NCBI RefSeq assembly: GCF_000152625.1
Contig: NZ_CH724156.1
Location: 2,415,502-2,479,501, forward strand
DNA length: 64,000 bases
Source of the DNA: Roseovarius nubinhibens ISM
Lineage (GTDB): Bacteria > Pseudomonadota > Alphaproteobacteria > Rhodobacterales > Rhodobacteraceae
Direction of reading: 5' to 3'
The notes below the pieces were generated by a model. The model did not search any database, had not been told where the DNA came from, and was given only the letters and a program-made list of their open reading frames with translations. Below, piece by piece: positions 50,866-60,544 of the stretch. A program made the translations under genes and the position numbers. The first letter of the stretch is position 1; each line of letters starts with the position of its first letter.

Positions 50866-51751
50866 CCGGGAGGCCGGCGAGCGGCACGGCGACCGCGCCG
50901 GGCTTGGCATTCTGCTGATGCTGGTGGCGGCGGTGTTTGCCACCTCGCTCTCGGCCTCGGCCAAGTGGCTCTTGACCGAGCTGGCCTGGCCCGCGCTGCA
51001 GGTGGTGGCGCTGCGCTATGCGGTGCATTTCGCCATGGCCTGCGCGATTTTCCTGCCCAAACAAGGCGTTGCGGTGTTTCGCGCCAATGCGCCGGGGCGG
51101 CTCTTGCTGCGGTCCTTGGTGCTGATCCTCGCGACCTTGTTCAATTTCCTGGCGCTACAGCATCTGCCGCTGACCCTCACCACGGTGATCCTATTCGCCG
51201 GGCCGATCCTCATCACGGTTCTGTCGGTGCCGATGCTGGGCGAGCGCATTGGCGCGCATCGGCTGGTGGCGGTGCTTGTGGGGTTTTGCGGGGTGCTGGT
51301 GGTGATCCAGCCCGGGGGCGTGGGGTTTGATCCGGCGGTGCTCTACTCCGTCGGGTCGATGGGCTTTGCCTCGCTCTACTACATCCTCACGCGGATGCTG
51401 GCGGGGGTGGACAGCAACGCCTCGATCCAGCTCTGGTCCTCGGGGCTGGCGAGCGTGGTCTTTCTGCCGCTGAGCCTTGGCACCTGGGTCTGGCCCGAGA
51501 GCGGTACGGCGCTGGCGGTGGTGCTCTTCATGGGGGTCTGTGGCGGGCTCAGCCATATCGCCAGCACCGGCGCGCATCAGCTGGCGCGGGCCTCGATGCT
51601 CGCCCCGTTCACCTATGCGCAGATCGTCACGGCGAGCGCGGCGGGATATCTGCTCTTTGGCGAGCGACCGGGGGCTGCGACGCTCGTGGGCTGCGCCATC
51701 ATTATCGGCTCAGGCCTTTACCTCTGGTGGCGCGAGACGCGGCTCAGCTGA
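50843..51751 (+). CDS. EamA/DMT family transporter
   Basis: The 302-residue protein has two EamA repeats with about ten membrane segments (ILLMLVAAVFATSLSASAKW at the start, GCAIIIGSGLYLWW at the end). I chose GTG 50843, which overlaps the lyase gene by 23 bases; the longer frame begins with TTG. No ribosome site is visible, so translation likely depends on the upstream gene. It may export a product of the lyase pathway. Its end overlaps the convergent oxidase gene by 8 bases. Confidence 0.85.
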   Translation: MLTATRADREAGERHGDRAGLGILLMLVAAVFATSLSASAKWLLTELAWPALQVVALRYAVHFAMACAIFLPKQGVAVFRANAPGRLLLRSLVLILATLFNFLALQHLPLTLTTVILFAGPILITVLSVPMLGERIGAHRLVAVLVGFCGVLVVIQPGGVGFDPAVLYSVGSMGFASLYYILTRMLAGVDSNASIQLWSSGLASVVFLPLSLGTWVWPESGTALAVVLFMGVCGGLSHIASTGAHQLARASMLAPFTYAQIVTASAAGYLLFGERPGAATLVGCAIIIGSGLYLWWRETRLS

Positions 51752-53135
51752 CCTCGATCCAGCTCGTCATGCCAGAGGCCGCATGGCCCAGCATGTGACA
51801 ATGAAAAAGCCATTTGCCCGGGTTGTCGGCCATGAAGGCGACCGAACGCCGCTCGCCGCGCTGCATGAGGATCGTGTCGCGCATCGGGCCAAAGCTGCCA
51901 TCAGCCAGCATCTCGCGGAAATGCATCCCGTGCAGATGCATCGCATGCGGGAAGGCGGTGCGATTGTCGAGGTCGAGCTGCACGGTTTCGCCCCGCGCAA
52001 TCTCGGCCAGCGGTGCGTCAGACAGGCCAACGATGCCGCCCAGCGCCCAGAACTGATTGGCGGCGACTAGATCGCCCATGCCCTGTTCGCGGCCCTGATA
52101 TTGCGCCGCGCGCAGCCCGCCCATGGCGCCGCCCTCGATCGGCATGGCAAGACGGCGGGCCCCGGCCAGCCCGGTCACCTCCATCGCCGGGTTGGGCGGC
52201 AGGGCTGCGGGCGCATCGCGGCGCGCGAGGCTCGCCCGGCCGGTGACGGCAAAGGCCACCTGCGACAGACCGCCCTCGCGGGTGAATTGCACCAGATCGG
52301 CGGTCTCGCCCTCGGCGGCCAGGACATCGACAAAGAGATCGGCGCGTTGGCCGGGGCCGAGCGCGAGCGGCTCTGTTGCGGGCAGGGGCGTGGCGAGCGG
52401 CATGCCGTCGAGCGCCATCACCCAGCCCTCGAGCCCCGAAAGCCCGAGCGTGAAGACCCGCGCATTGGCGGCGTTGATCAGCCGCAGCCGCAGCCGCGCG
52501 TGCTGTTGCACCTCGCGGCGCAGGGCGAACTGGCCATTGGTCACGATGAGATTGCCAAGCCGCCCGGCATGGCTGCGATCATGCGGGGCCTCGAAATCGG
52601 GATCGAACTGCGCCGTCTCCGGATCGAGCAGGAGATCGTCGAGCACCAGAACCTCTTCGCCATCGACCTGCGGCGGCTCGGGTTCCTCGATGATGAGCGG
52701 CCCGTAGAGACCGCGCGCCACCTGCTCGAAGGACCGGGTATGGGCGTGATACCAATAGGTGCCGGCATCGGGCGGGGTGAACTCATAGGTGAATTGCGCG
52801 CCGGGCGCGACGGCCTCCTGGGTGAGGCCTGCCACCCCGTCCATCGCATTATGGAGCCGAATCCCGTGCCAATGGATCGTGCTTGGCTCCGGCAGGCCAT
52901 TGTCGAAGACGCGGCGCAGGGGCGCGCCCTGACGAAGGCGGATTTCCGTGCCGGGCAGCGTGCCGCCATAGGCCCAGATTTCGGTCTCGGGGTAGGGGCT
53001 GGGGGCGATCTGTGCCCTCACCGGCGCGGCGCGCAGGATGTCGGTCGCGCTGGCAAAGGCCCGTGGGGACAGGGCACTGAGTGCGGCCGTGGCGGCGAGC
53101 CCATGGCTCAGAAACTGGCGGCGGTCGATCATCAT
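51744..53135 (-). CDS. Tat-exported multicopper oxidase
   Basis: This periplasmic blue-copper oxidase of 463 residues has a twin-arginine signal (IDRRQFLSHGLAATAAL) and three cupredoxin domains. All copper motifs are present: HWHG, WYHAHT, HAMHLHG, and HCHMLGHAASGM, which holds the type 1 copper Cys and Met. The fold is CueO/CopA-like, so Cu(I) or phenol oxidation is possible. It is far from copA-cueR and has no visible CueR box. The start is ATG 53135 (or 53132), with GAGGAGGAG upstream. Confidence 0.92.
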   Translation of the reverse strand: MMIDRRQFLSHGLAATAALSALSPRAFASATDILRAAPVRAQIAPSPYPETEIWAYGGTLPGTEIRLRQGAPLRRVFDNGLPEPSTIHWHGIRLHNAMDGVAGLTQEAVAPGAQFTYEFTPPDAGTYWYHAHTRSFEQVARGLYGPLIIEEPEPPQVDGEEVLVLDDLLLDPETAQFDPDFEAPHDRSHAGRLGNLIVTNGQFALRREVQQHARLRLRLINAANARVFTLGLSGLEGWVMALDGMPLATPLPATEPLALGPGQRADLFVDVLAAEGETADLVQFTREGGLSQVAFAVTGRASLARRDAPAALPPNPAMEVTGLAGARRLAMPIEGGAMGGLRAAQYQGREQGMGDLVAANQFWALGGIVGLSDAPLAEIARGETVQLDLDNRTAFPHAMHLHGMHFREMLADGSFGPMRDTILMQRGERRSVAFMADNPGKWLFHCHMLGHAASGMTSWIEVS

Positions 53136-53256
53136 GGCTCCTCCTCGCTCGCGCGATCATCGCGCAAATCGCGCGCGCCGGGAAGGCGGCATGGCGGGGG
53201 CGTGGCGGATTGACGCCATGGCACTCGCGGCGAAGCGTGAAGAGCCTGCGTGGCTA

Positions 53257-53377
53257 GGGGCTCTGCCCCCGGCCTTGCGGCCTCCCCCGGGATATTTTCG
53301 GCCAAAAGAAGCACCGGGGGACAGTTGATTGTTTCTTCTGGCGGGAAATATCCCGGGGGTCGAGGGGGCAGAGCCCC
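53257..53377. repeat. Large imperfect inverted repeat upstream of the oxidase gene and downstream of metG
   Basis: The outer arms GGGGCTCTGCCCCC (53257-53270) and GGGGGCAGAGCCCC (53364-53377) are exact complements. Inner arms CCCCCGGGATATTT (53284-53297) and AAATATCCCGGGGG (53346-53359) are also exact complements, with GAAG/CTTC further in. The core is the GGG(G/A)TATTT...CCAGAA family in two facing copies. It could end metG transcription, and may be a mobile or dispersed repeat. Confidence 0.8.
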
Positions 53378-53391
53378 CTCGGGGGTCCCAA

Positions 53392-55104
53392 TCAGTCGCG
53401 TGTGCCGGAGAAGCGCGTCTGCCAGTCTTCGCGGGCCTCGTCGGTGATCTTGGCAAAGAGCACGTCGGGCACGGTGAAGCCATGCCCCGGCGCGAGGGTC
53501 TCGAGCGCGGCACCCACATCTTCGGGCCATTGGTCGTCCTCGGTCTGCATCGATTTGAGCATCGCGGCGCTGGCGTCGGGGATGAAGGGTGCGCTCAGCA
53601 CCGCGTAGAGGCGGATGAGATTAAGGGCGAGACGGACTTGGGCCGCAGCCTTTTCGGGATCGTCCTTGAACGTGGCCCAGGGGGCTGCGGATTGCAGGTA
53701 TTCATTGCCCGCGACCCAGATGGCGCGCAGCTCATTGGCGGATTTGCGCACTTCCATCGCCTCCATATGGCCCTCATAGGCGCGGATGCGGGTGGTCAGC
53801 GTCTCGATGAGCGCGGTCTCTTCCGCGCCGAATGCGCCGCCTGCGGGCACCTCTTCGCCGAATTTCGAGCGGCAGAACTTGGTCACCCGGCTGACGAAAT
53901 TGCCGAGCACATCGGCGAGATCCTTGTTCACCGAGGCCTGGAAGTTTTCCCAGGTAAACTCGCTGTCCGAGCTTTCGGGCGCGTGGCTCAGCAGCCACCA
54001 GCGCCAGTAATCGGCGGGCAGGATGTCGAGCGCCTGATCCATGAAGACGCCGCGGCCCTGGCTCGTCGAGAACTGGCCGCCGTCGTAGTTCAGGTAGTTG
54101 AAGCTCTTGATGTAATCGACGAGTTTCCACGGCTCGCCCGAGCCGAGGATCGTGGCCGGAAAGCTCAGCGTGTGGAAGGGGACGTTATCCTTGCCCATGA
54201 ACTGGGTATAGGTCACGTCCTCGGCGCCCTTGTCGGTGCGCCACCAGCGTTCCCAATCGTCGCCCTTGCCGGCATCGACCCATTCCTGCGAGCAGGCGAT
54301 ATATTCGATGGGCGCGTCGAACCAGACGTAGAAGACCTTGCCTTCCATGCCGGGCCAGTCGGCCTCGCCCTTCTTGACGGGCACGCCCCAGTCGAGATCG
54401 CGGGTGATGCCGCGGTCCTGCAGCCCGTCGCCATCATTGAGCCATTTGCGGGCGATGGAGGTGGTCAGGATGGGCCAGTCTTTCTTGGCGTCGATCCAGG
54501 CGTTGAGCTCGTCGCGCATCGAGGATTGGCGCAGGTAGAGGTGGCGGGTTTCGCGCACTTCGAGGTCGGTCGAGCCGGAGACCGCCGAGCGCGGTTCAAT
54601 GAGGTCGGTCGGGTCGAGCTGCTTGGTGCAGTTTTCGCATTGGTCGCCCCGGGCCTTGTCGTAGCCGCAATTGGGGCAGGTGCCCTCGATATAGCGGTCG
54701 GGGAGGAAGCGGCCGTCGGCGTTGGAATAGACCTGTTTTTCCGAGACCTCCTCGATCAGCCCGGCCTCGGCGAGGCGGCCTGCGAAATGCTGGGTCAGCC
54801 GGTGGTTCTGCGGGCTCGACGAGCGGCCGAAATGATCAAAGCTCAGGCGGAAGCCCTTGGCGATCTCGGCCTGAATGTCATGCATCTCGGCGCAATATTG
54901 TTCGACCGGCTTGCCGGCTTTGGCGGCGGCCAGCTCTGCCGGGGTGCCATGTTCGTCGGTGGCGCAGAGAAACAGCACCTCCTGGCCGCGGCCGCGCAGG
55001 TAGCGCGCGAAGAGATCGGCGGGCAATTGGCTGCCCACGAGATTGCCGAGGTGTTTGATCCCGTTGATATACGGGATGGCGGAGGTGATGAGATGGCGTG
55101 CCAT
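53392..55104 (-). CDS. metG: Methionine--tRNA ligase
   Basis: This class I MetRS of 570 residues opens with [20 protein letters not shown] (HIGH motif as HLGN). It carries the zinc knuckle [17 protein letters not shown] and the anticodon-binding helical domain from about residue 390. The KMSKS loop reads [11 protein letters not shown], so both lysines of KMSKS are replaced. Length and other blocks are complete, so I think it is functional, with a variant loop. No C-terminal tRNA-binding domain is present. Confidence 0.94.
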   Translation of the reverse strand: MARHLITSAIPYINGIKHLGNLVGSQLPADLFARYLRGRGQEVLFLCATDEHGTPAELAAAKAGKPVEQYCAEMHDIQAEIAKGFRLSFDHFGRSSSPQNHRLTQHFAGRLAEAGLIEEVSEKQVYSNADGRFLPDRYIEGTCPNCGYDKARGDQCENCTKQLDPTDLIEPRSAVSGSTDLEVRETRHLYLRQSSMRDELNAWIDAKKDWPILTTSIARKWLNDGDGLQDRGITRDLDWGVPVKKGEADWPGMEGKVFYVWFDAPIEYIACSQEWVDAGKGDDWERWWRTDKGAEDVTYTQFMGKDNVPFHTLSFPATILGSGEPWKLVDYIKSFNYLNYDGGQFSTSQGRGVFMDQALDILPADYWRWWLLSHAPESSDSEFTWENFQASVNKDLADVLGNFVSRVTKFCRSKFGEEVPAGGAFGAEETALIETLTTRIRAYEGHMEAMEVRKSANELRAIWVAGNEYLQSAAPWATFKDDPEKAAAQVRLALNLIRLYAVLSAPFIPDASAAMLKSMQTEDDQWPEDVGAALETLAPGHGFTVPDVLFAKITDEAREDWQTRFSGTRD

Positions 55105-55173
55105 TGGGTTCTGTCCTGCCTCGCGGTTCGTTGCGCCCCGTTTAGCGCAAGGGGCGCGGCTGTGCCAGAGGGG

Positions 55174-56403
55174 TCAGGGCCCGTTTCTGTCGCGGCTCTG
55201 GCCGGTGAGGCGGCCGATGATGAAACTGGTGCGCGGCGACCAGACATAGCGGGTGCGCCGATGCCGTGTCGGGCGGGCGCGCATCCGCCAGAGGCCAAAG
55301 ATGATGAGCCCGGCGTGGCCGGTGGCGATCATCGAGAACATCGCGCCGGGGCCGTAGGCCTCGATCAGCTCTGACGCGAGATAGGGCGCGGCGATGGCGC
55401 CCAGCGCGTAGAAGAACATCAGCGCAGCCGAGAGTTCGACCCGCTGATCGGAGGTCGCGAAATCATTGGCATGGGCCGCCGAGACCGAGAAGATCGGAAA
55501 GGAAAACAGGCCAAAGGCAAAGGCCGCGAGCATCGCGCCGCTGGTGCTCAGCGTGGGCATGAGCGCGGTGATGATGCAGCAGATGATCGCCCCGATGGAC
55601 AGCCCGATGAGCACATGGCGGCGGTCGTATTTGTCCGAAAGCAGGCCCGCGGGATATTGCGCCAGCGCGCCGCCGAGCACGAAGCTGGCGAGAAACCAGG
55701 CGATCTGATCGGTGGCGAGCCCGACCTGTTGGCCATAGACCGGGCCGACCATGCGGAAGGCGGCGCTCGACAGGGCGGCGACGACCACACCGGCGGCGGC
55801 AAGCGGCGAGCAGTGGATCGCGAGCATCGGGCGCAGGCGCGGCGCGTGGGGGATTTCGGGCTGGCGCACGCGGGTCATGGTGAGCGGCAAGAGCGAGGCG
55901 CAGCAGAGGATCGCGAGGATGTTGTAGGAGACGTAACTCGCGGGATCCAATACGGAAATCAGCATCTGCGCCACCAAAGACGCGCCCATGTCCACCACCC
56001 GGTAGATGCCCATGGTGCGGCCGCGCGTCTCGTTGGTGAGCTTGGTGTTGAGCCAGCTTTCGATGACCGTGTAACAGCCCGCCACACAGAGCCCCGTCGC
56101 CACCCGCATCAGCGCCCAGGCATAGGGGTCAATAAAGAGCATATGCGCCAGAAGGCCGATCGCCCCGGCCGCCGTCAGCACCGCGAAGGCGCGCGAATGG
56201 CCGACCGAGCCCATCAGCCGGGGCGCCCACCAGCAGCCGATGAAAAAGCCGAAGAAATGCGCCGAGCCGAGGATGCCGATCTGTTCGGTGGAGAAGTTGA
56301 GCGCAATGCCGGAGAGGGCGTCGAGCGGGCCGACACCACCGGAGGAGAGCTGAAGCAGGGCGACAGACAGGAAAAGGGAGGCGAATGAAATCAAGGTGCG
56401 CAT
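55174..56403 (-). CDS. MFS transporter (YcaD-like)
   Basis: The 409-residue protein has about twelve membrane helices, with the MFS loop motif in ESWLNTKLTNETRGRTMG and the segment LLSDKYDRRHVLIG between the two halves. The tail is basic. The substrate is unknown. ATG 56403 has AGGTGG upstream; the longer frame from 56499 has no support. Single gene between metG and the reductase. Confidence 0.87.
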   Translation of the reverse strand: MRTLISFASLFLSVALLQLSSGGVGPLDALSGIALNFSTEQIGILGSAHFFGFFIGCWWAPRLMGSVGHSRAFAVLTAAGAIGLLAHMLFIDPYAWALMRVATGLCVAGCYTVIESWLNTKLTNETRGRTMGIYRVVDMGASLVAQMLISVLDPASYVSYNILAILCCASLLPLTMTRVRQPEIPHAPRLRPMLAIHCSPLAAAGVVVAALSSAAFRMVGPVYGQQVGLATDQIAWFLASFVLGGALAQYPAGLLSDKYDRRHVLIGLSIGAIICCIITALMPTLSTSGAMLAAFAFGLFSFPIFSVSAAHANDFATSDQRVELSAALMFFYALGAIAAPYLASELIEAYGPGAMFSMIATGHAGLIIFGLWRMRARPTRHRRTRYVWSPRTSFIIGRLTGQSRDRNGP

Positions 56404-56557
56404 GTCGGGGCCACCTTGGCAGGGACGCGAAAGGGTGCAAGCCCCTATTCGACAAACTTGCGTCGTTTTCCGCCCCGATGTCCGGCCCGGCCCTTCCATC
56501 CGCGGCAGATCGCGCTAGGGTCCGGCCCAGAGAATGACATGCGAGACGAGGGTAGTG

Positions 56558-57601
56558 ATGCAACGACGCAAACTGGGACGCACGGGGATCGAGGTGAGCG
56601 CGCTCTGTCTCGGGACGATGACATTTGGCCGGCAAACCCCTGCAAAAGAAGGCCATGCGCAGCTTGACCGGGCGCTGGAGGCGGGGATCGATTTCATTGA
56701 TACGGCCGAGATGTACCCGGTCAATCCGGTGCTTCCCGAGGACACGGGCGTGACCGAGAGCATCGTCGGCGACTGGATCGCGGCCTCGGGCAAGCGGCAG
56801 GAGATCGTGCTCGCCACCAAGCATTCCGGCGCGGGGTTCAAGGGGGCGCGGGACGGGGCGTTGATTTCATCGCAGACCATCCCGGAGGCCATCGAGGGAT
56901 CGCTCAAGCGGCTCAAGACCGATGTGATCGACCTCTATCAGTTTCACTGGCCGAACCGGGGCAGCTACATGTTCCGGCAGAACTGGAGCTATGCGCCCTG
57001 GGAGCAGGACCGCGAGACCACGCGGGCGCATATGGAGGATGCGCTGGGCGCGCTCGGGCGCGAGGTCGAGCGCGGCACGATCCGCGCCTTTGGCCTGTCG
57101 AACGAGAGCACCTGGGGCACGGCGGAATGGCTGCGCATCGCCAAGGAAACAAAGGGTCCGAGGGTCGCCAGCATCCAGAATGAATATTCGCTTCTGTGTC
57201 GGATGGCGGATACCGATCTGGCCGAGTTGATGGTCAATGAGGACGTGTCTTTGCTGCCGTTTTCGCCGCTGGGCGCGGGGTTTCTGACCGGGAAATATCA
57301 GGCCGGTGCGGTACCCGATGGCTCGCGCATGTCGGTCAATGAGACGATGGGCGGGCGCAAGTCGGAGCGGGTGTTTGCCGCCGTTGACGCCTATCTTGCG
57401 CTGGCCCGCGAGCATGATCTCGACCCGGTGCATATGGCGCTGGCCTGGACGGTGCAGCGGCCTTTCGTGACCTCCTCGATCTTTGGCGCGACGCGGCTCG
57501 AGCAGCTCGAACATGTGATCGCGGGGATGGATCTGACGCTCTCGCAAGAGGTGCTGAGCGCGCTCGACGAGGTGCATAAGCAGCATCCGATGCCCTATTG
57601 A
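56558..57601 (+). CDS. NADP(H)-dependent aldo/keto reductase, Tas-like
   Basis: This 347-residue TIM-barrel reductase resembles E. coli Tas (similar length, and the same DTAEMYPVNP start of the active-site loop). The catalytic tetrad is present: Asp and Tyr in FIDTAEMYPV, Lys in LATKHSG and His in YQFHWPN. Substrate unknown. The start ATG 56558 gives MQRRKLGRTGIEVSAL, matching the family; the upstream ATG at 56534 is less likely. An 11-bp repeat element begins 19 bases after the stop. Confidence 0.9.
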   Translation: MQRRKLGRTGIEVSALCLGTMTFGRQTPAKEGHAQLDRALEAGIDFIDTAEMYPVNPVLPEDTGVTESIVGDWIAASGKRQEIVLATKHSGAGFKGARDGALISSQTIPEAIEGSLKRLKTDVIDLYQFHWPNRGSYMFRQNWSYAPWEQDRETTRAHMEDALGALGREVERGTIRAFGLSNESTWGTAEWLRIAKETKGPRVASIQNEYSLLCRMADTDLAELMVNEDVSLLPFSPLGAGFLTGKYQAGAVPDGSRMSVNETMGGRKSERVFAAVDAYLALAREHDLDPVHMALAWTVQRPFVTSSIFGATRLEQLEHVIAGMDLTLSQEVLSALDEVHKQHPMPY

Positions 57602-57619
57602 GACGGGTGAAATCGGCAG

Positions 57620-57663
57620 GTCGGCAGCACGTCGGTATTGCGTCGGTAAAGCGACAGTGGGGG
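57620..57663 (+). repeat. Phased 11-bp tandem repeat element, copy 3
   Basis: Four 11-bp units start at 57620, 57631, 57642 and 57653; the third is GTCGGTAAAGC. Same layout and 44-bp length as the copies at 12923 and 38602. It lies between the convergent Tas-like reductase and EamA genes. Confidence 0.85.
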
Positions 57664-57729
57664 TTTTGCGGGGTTTTGGCCCTGCTTAGTCCCCGCCAAG
57701 ACCCCGCATAGTTCCCGATCTCGCGCCGG

Positions 57730-58629
57730 TCAGGCCGCGCCCGGCGGGGCGGCGGCGGCGCGTTTGCGGCGGGGCTGGGCGAACATGACGACATTGCCCA
57801 AAAGCGCGAGACCGGCGCCAAGCATGGCGGTGGGCGTCCAGACATAGCCTTCGAAGACGGTCGAGACGGCGAGGGCCACGATGGGGAACATGACGGTGGC
57901 ATAGCCCGCCTGCGCCGAGCCGATCTGCGACACCAGCATCAGATAGGTGGTGAAGCCGATCACCGAGGCGAAGACCGCCAGATAGAGGAGCGCCGCGAGA
58001 TAGACCGGGCTTTGCGGGAGGGTGAGGGTCTGGCCGGTGGCGAGGGCGAGGCCCAAAAGCACCAGTGCGCCGATGCCCATGCCCCAGGCATTGGCGATGA
58101 TCGGCGGCGTGCCCGCAGCGCTGTTGCGGCGCGAGGCCATGTTGCCCCAGGAAAAGATCATCGTGCCGAGCGCCGCCCAGCCCAGACCGCGCAGCGTGTC
58201 GGGATCGAAGGAGATGGCGAGCCCCTCCCAGAACAGCAAGACGAGACCGGTGACGCCGATGCCGCCGGCGAGCAGCACCCGCGCGGTGATCCTCTCGCCA
58301 AAGAAGAGCCGCGCATTGAGCGCGTTGAAGATCGAGGCCAGGGAAAACACCACCGACAAAAGCCCCGAGGGGATGAGCATTGCGGCATTGTAGAGCGCGA
58401 TGAAATTGAGGCTGAAGAGGCAAAGCGCCTGTAGCGCGACAAAGCGCCATTGCGCGGGGCGTCTGAGACGGCCCATCGCGGCCAGCCCCAAAAGCAGCAG
58501 CACCGCCGCCAGCGCGATGCGGTAGAGCACCGAGACGCCGACCGGCACCGGGCCGATCTGGAGCGCGATGCCGATCCAGCTGGTGCCCCAGATGAAAACG
58601 GTGATGAGAAACAAAAGCGTGCTGTTCAT
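57730..58629 (-). CDS. EamA/DMT family transporter
   Basis: The 299-residue RhaT-like drug/metabolite transporter has about ten helices, starting with LLFLITVFIWGTSWIGIALQ, and a basic C-terminus (AQPRRKRAAAAPPGAA). The substrate is unknown. It is divergent from an AraC-type gene with 126 bases between, the usual arrangement of a regulated exporter with its own regulator. Confidence 0.87.
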   Translation of the reverse strand: MNSTLLFLITVFIWGTSWIGIALQIGPVPVGVSVLYRIALAAVLLLLGLAAMGRLRRPAQWRFVALQALCLFSLNFIALYNAAMLIPSGLLSVVFSLASIFNALNARLFFGERITARVLLAGGIGVTGLVLLFWEGLAISFDPDTLRGLGWAALGTMIFSWGNMASRRNSAAGTPPIIANAWGMGIGALVLLGLALATGQTLTLPQSPVYLAALLYLAVFASVIGFTTYLMLVSQIGSAQAGYATVMFPIVALAVSTVFEGYVWTPTAMLGAGLALLGNVVMFAQPRRKRAAAAPPGAA

Positions 58630-58755
58630 GGGTGGGGCCTCCTGCGAGGGCGGTATCAGGCGGCGGCGGGCGGCGCTTGCACGATCTTGCGGTTATCGCC
58701 GGGCGGGGCGATTTGGCGGCTTTGGTCGGGGCGAAGATAGCGCTAGATTGGCGGC

Positions 58756-59601
58756 ATGGGACACACGGTATCAGAGTATCTTGAACGATCGCCGACGGCA
58801 CGGGCGCGGGCGCGGCTCGATCTTGGGGCCGGGCGGGCGGTGACGATTTGGGAAAACCACAATGACCGGGTGTTCTATGACAGTCCCGAGGGCCATGCGT
58901 TCAGCCTCTATCTCAAGGGGGGCACCGGGACGCGGCGGCTCGATGCCGGGGGGATCGCGGGCTGGCCCGGGGCGATTTGCGTCTTGCCGGAGGGGCAGAG
59001 TTCGGACTGGGAGATCACGCGGCCGTTCCGGTTTTTGCATCTGGTGCTGCCGGATGCGGCGTTACGGGCCGGGTTCTCGCGCATTCACGACCGGGACGCG
59101 CGCTATTTCGATCTGCCGGAGCTGATGTATGCGGCGTCGCCGGACCTATCGGAGCCCTTGCTGCGGCTGGCGCAGGCGGCGGTGGCGGCGGATGCGCTGG
59201 CCGGGGATGAGGCGATGGCCGATCTGATCCAGCGCCTGCCCGAGCGCCGTGTCTCGTTGCGCGGCGGGCTCACCTCGCGGCAGCTTGGCCGGGCGGAGGA
59301 GTGGATCGCGGCGCATCTCGATGGGCCGATCCGGCTGGCGGATCTGGCCGAGGCGGCGGGGCTCTCGGAATATCATTTTCACCGGATGTTTCGGGCCTCG
59401 CGCGGCACCTCGCCGCATAAATGGGTCACCATGCGGCGGGTCGAGGCGGCGAAGGCGCGGCTGCGTGGAGCGGGCAGCATTGCCGAGGTCGCGAGCGCCT
59501 GCGGCTTTGCATGTCAGAGCCATCTCACCCGCGTCTTCAAGGCCGAGACCAGCGTGACGCCGGCGCTCTACCGGCGGTCCCTGATGGGGCGCGACGGCTA
59601 G
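58756..59601 (+). CDS. AraC-family transcriptional regulator
   Basis: The 281-residue protein has an N-terminal cupin-like sensing region (about 1-170, hydrophobic and acidic strands) and a C-terminal AraC DNA-binding domain from about 185. Its two helix-turn-helix units are IRLADLAEAAGLSEYHFHRM and SIAEVASACGFACQSHLTRV. It probably controls the divergent EamA transporter gene. Its end overlaps the convergent XRE gene by four bases. Confidence 0.9.
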   Translation: MGHTVSEYLERSPTARARARLDLGAGRAVTIWENHNDRVFYDSPEGHAFSLYLKGGTGTRRLDAGGIAGWPGAICVLPEGQSSDWEITRPFRFLHLVLPDAALRAGFSRIHDRDARYFDLPELMYAASPDLSEPLLRLAQAAVAADALAGDEAMADLIQRLPERRVSLRGGLTSRQLGRAEEWIAAHLDGPIRLADLAEAAGLSEYHFHRMFRASRGTSPHKWVTMRRVEAAKARLRGAGSIAEVASACGFACQSHLTRVFKAETSVTPALYRRSLMGRDG

Positions 59602-60452
59602 CCCGCCATCAGGCGGCGCAGATGGGCGGGGAATTCGCGGGCGGTGACCTGGGCCTCGCGCACCAGATGGTCGACATGATCGGTGAGGGCGCGGACCCGT
59701 TCGCGGTCGCGAAAGACCATGTAGGATTGGCCGATATAGATCACCGCGAGCAGCGGGCCGAAGATGGTGACCGGGGCGGAATAGATCTGGCGCGCGTCAA
59801 AGAGCGTGAGGCGGACGCGCGGGTAGAGCTGTTCGGCGGTCTGGGCGAGATACTCGGCCTGCGCGGCCCGGATGTCGGCGGGGAGCGTGGCGTAATAGCC
59901 TTCGCTGCGGGCGAAGGAATAGAGTTCGAACATCGGCAGGGCGATCTCATAATCCGATTGGGTGCGGCGCGCCCAGTCGAGCCGGTCCTCGGAGGCGGCG
60001 ACGGCCTGATCGATGCTGCGGCCCAGATGCGGGGCGTATTCCCATTCGAGCATCTCGCGGGTCTTGAGCAGGTCGGGCAGGCCGGCGGGGACGTGGCGGA
60101 TCTTGTAGCCCTCGGCCTCTTCGTGCCAGCGAAAGATCTGATCATCGGCATGCGAGCGGCGGGCCTCGGTCAGGGTGACCGATTGCGCCAGCACCGCCGC
60201 CGCCGTTTCCGACCGGTCGGTGAGCCCCAGGAGCCAATCCGCCGAGACCCCGAGCACCGCCGCGCATTCGCCCACCACCTGCGCATTGGGCAGCCGGGCA
60301 CCATCGCTGCCCAAGAGCTGCGACACGGTGGAGCGATCGACGCCGATACGCCGGGCGAGCGCGGTTTGCGACAGGCCTTCGCGGCGCAGCGCCTCGGCGA
60401 GACGGGTGCGAAACAGCCGGGCGCGATCACGTTTGTCGATTTTATCAATCAT
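59598..60452 (-). CDS. XRE-family helix-turn-helix regulator with C-terminal sensor domain
   Basis: The 284-residue protein has an N-terminal HTH (LSQTALARRIGVDRSTVSQLL, about 26-46), followed by a region of about 200 residues with no clear family. It contains aromatic-rich segments (FRWHEEAEGYKIRHVP, YEIALPMFELYSFA). I chose the ATG at 60452; the frame to 60554 lacks a start. TTTTATCA repeats around the start suggest self-regulation. Function unknown. Confidence 0.82.
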   Translation of the reverse strand: MIDKIDKRDRARLFRTRLAEALRREGLSQTALARRIGVDRSTVSQLLGSDGARLPNAQVVGECAAVLGVSADWLLGLTDRSETAAAVLAQSVTLTEARRSHADDQIFRWHEEAEGYKIRHVPAGLPDLLKTREMLEWEYAPHLGRSIDQAVAASEDRLDWARRTQSDYEIALPMFELYSFARSEGYYATLPADIRAAQAEYLAQTAEQLYPRVRLTLFDARQIYSAPVTIFGPLLAVIYIGQSYMVFRDRERVRALTDHVDHLVREAQVTAREFPAHLRRLMAG

Positions 60453-60471
60453 GTGTTGAGTTTTATCACAT
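60440..60471. promoter_or_regulatory. TTTTATCA direct repeat at the start of the XRE gene
   Basis: TTTTATCA occurs at 60440-60447 and 60461-60468, 21 bases apart (two helical turns). ATGTG (60451) and CACAT (60467) form an inverted pair between them. The site covers the XRE start codon, so autorepression is possible. Confidence 0.45.
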
Positions 60472-60544
60472 ATCGCGGGCTTTGTTAACTGTTTCCCGAC
60501 TGCCCAGCGCAAAATCGGCGCGGTATCAAGGAGTTGGGACAGAT

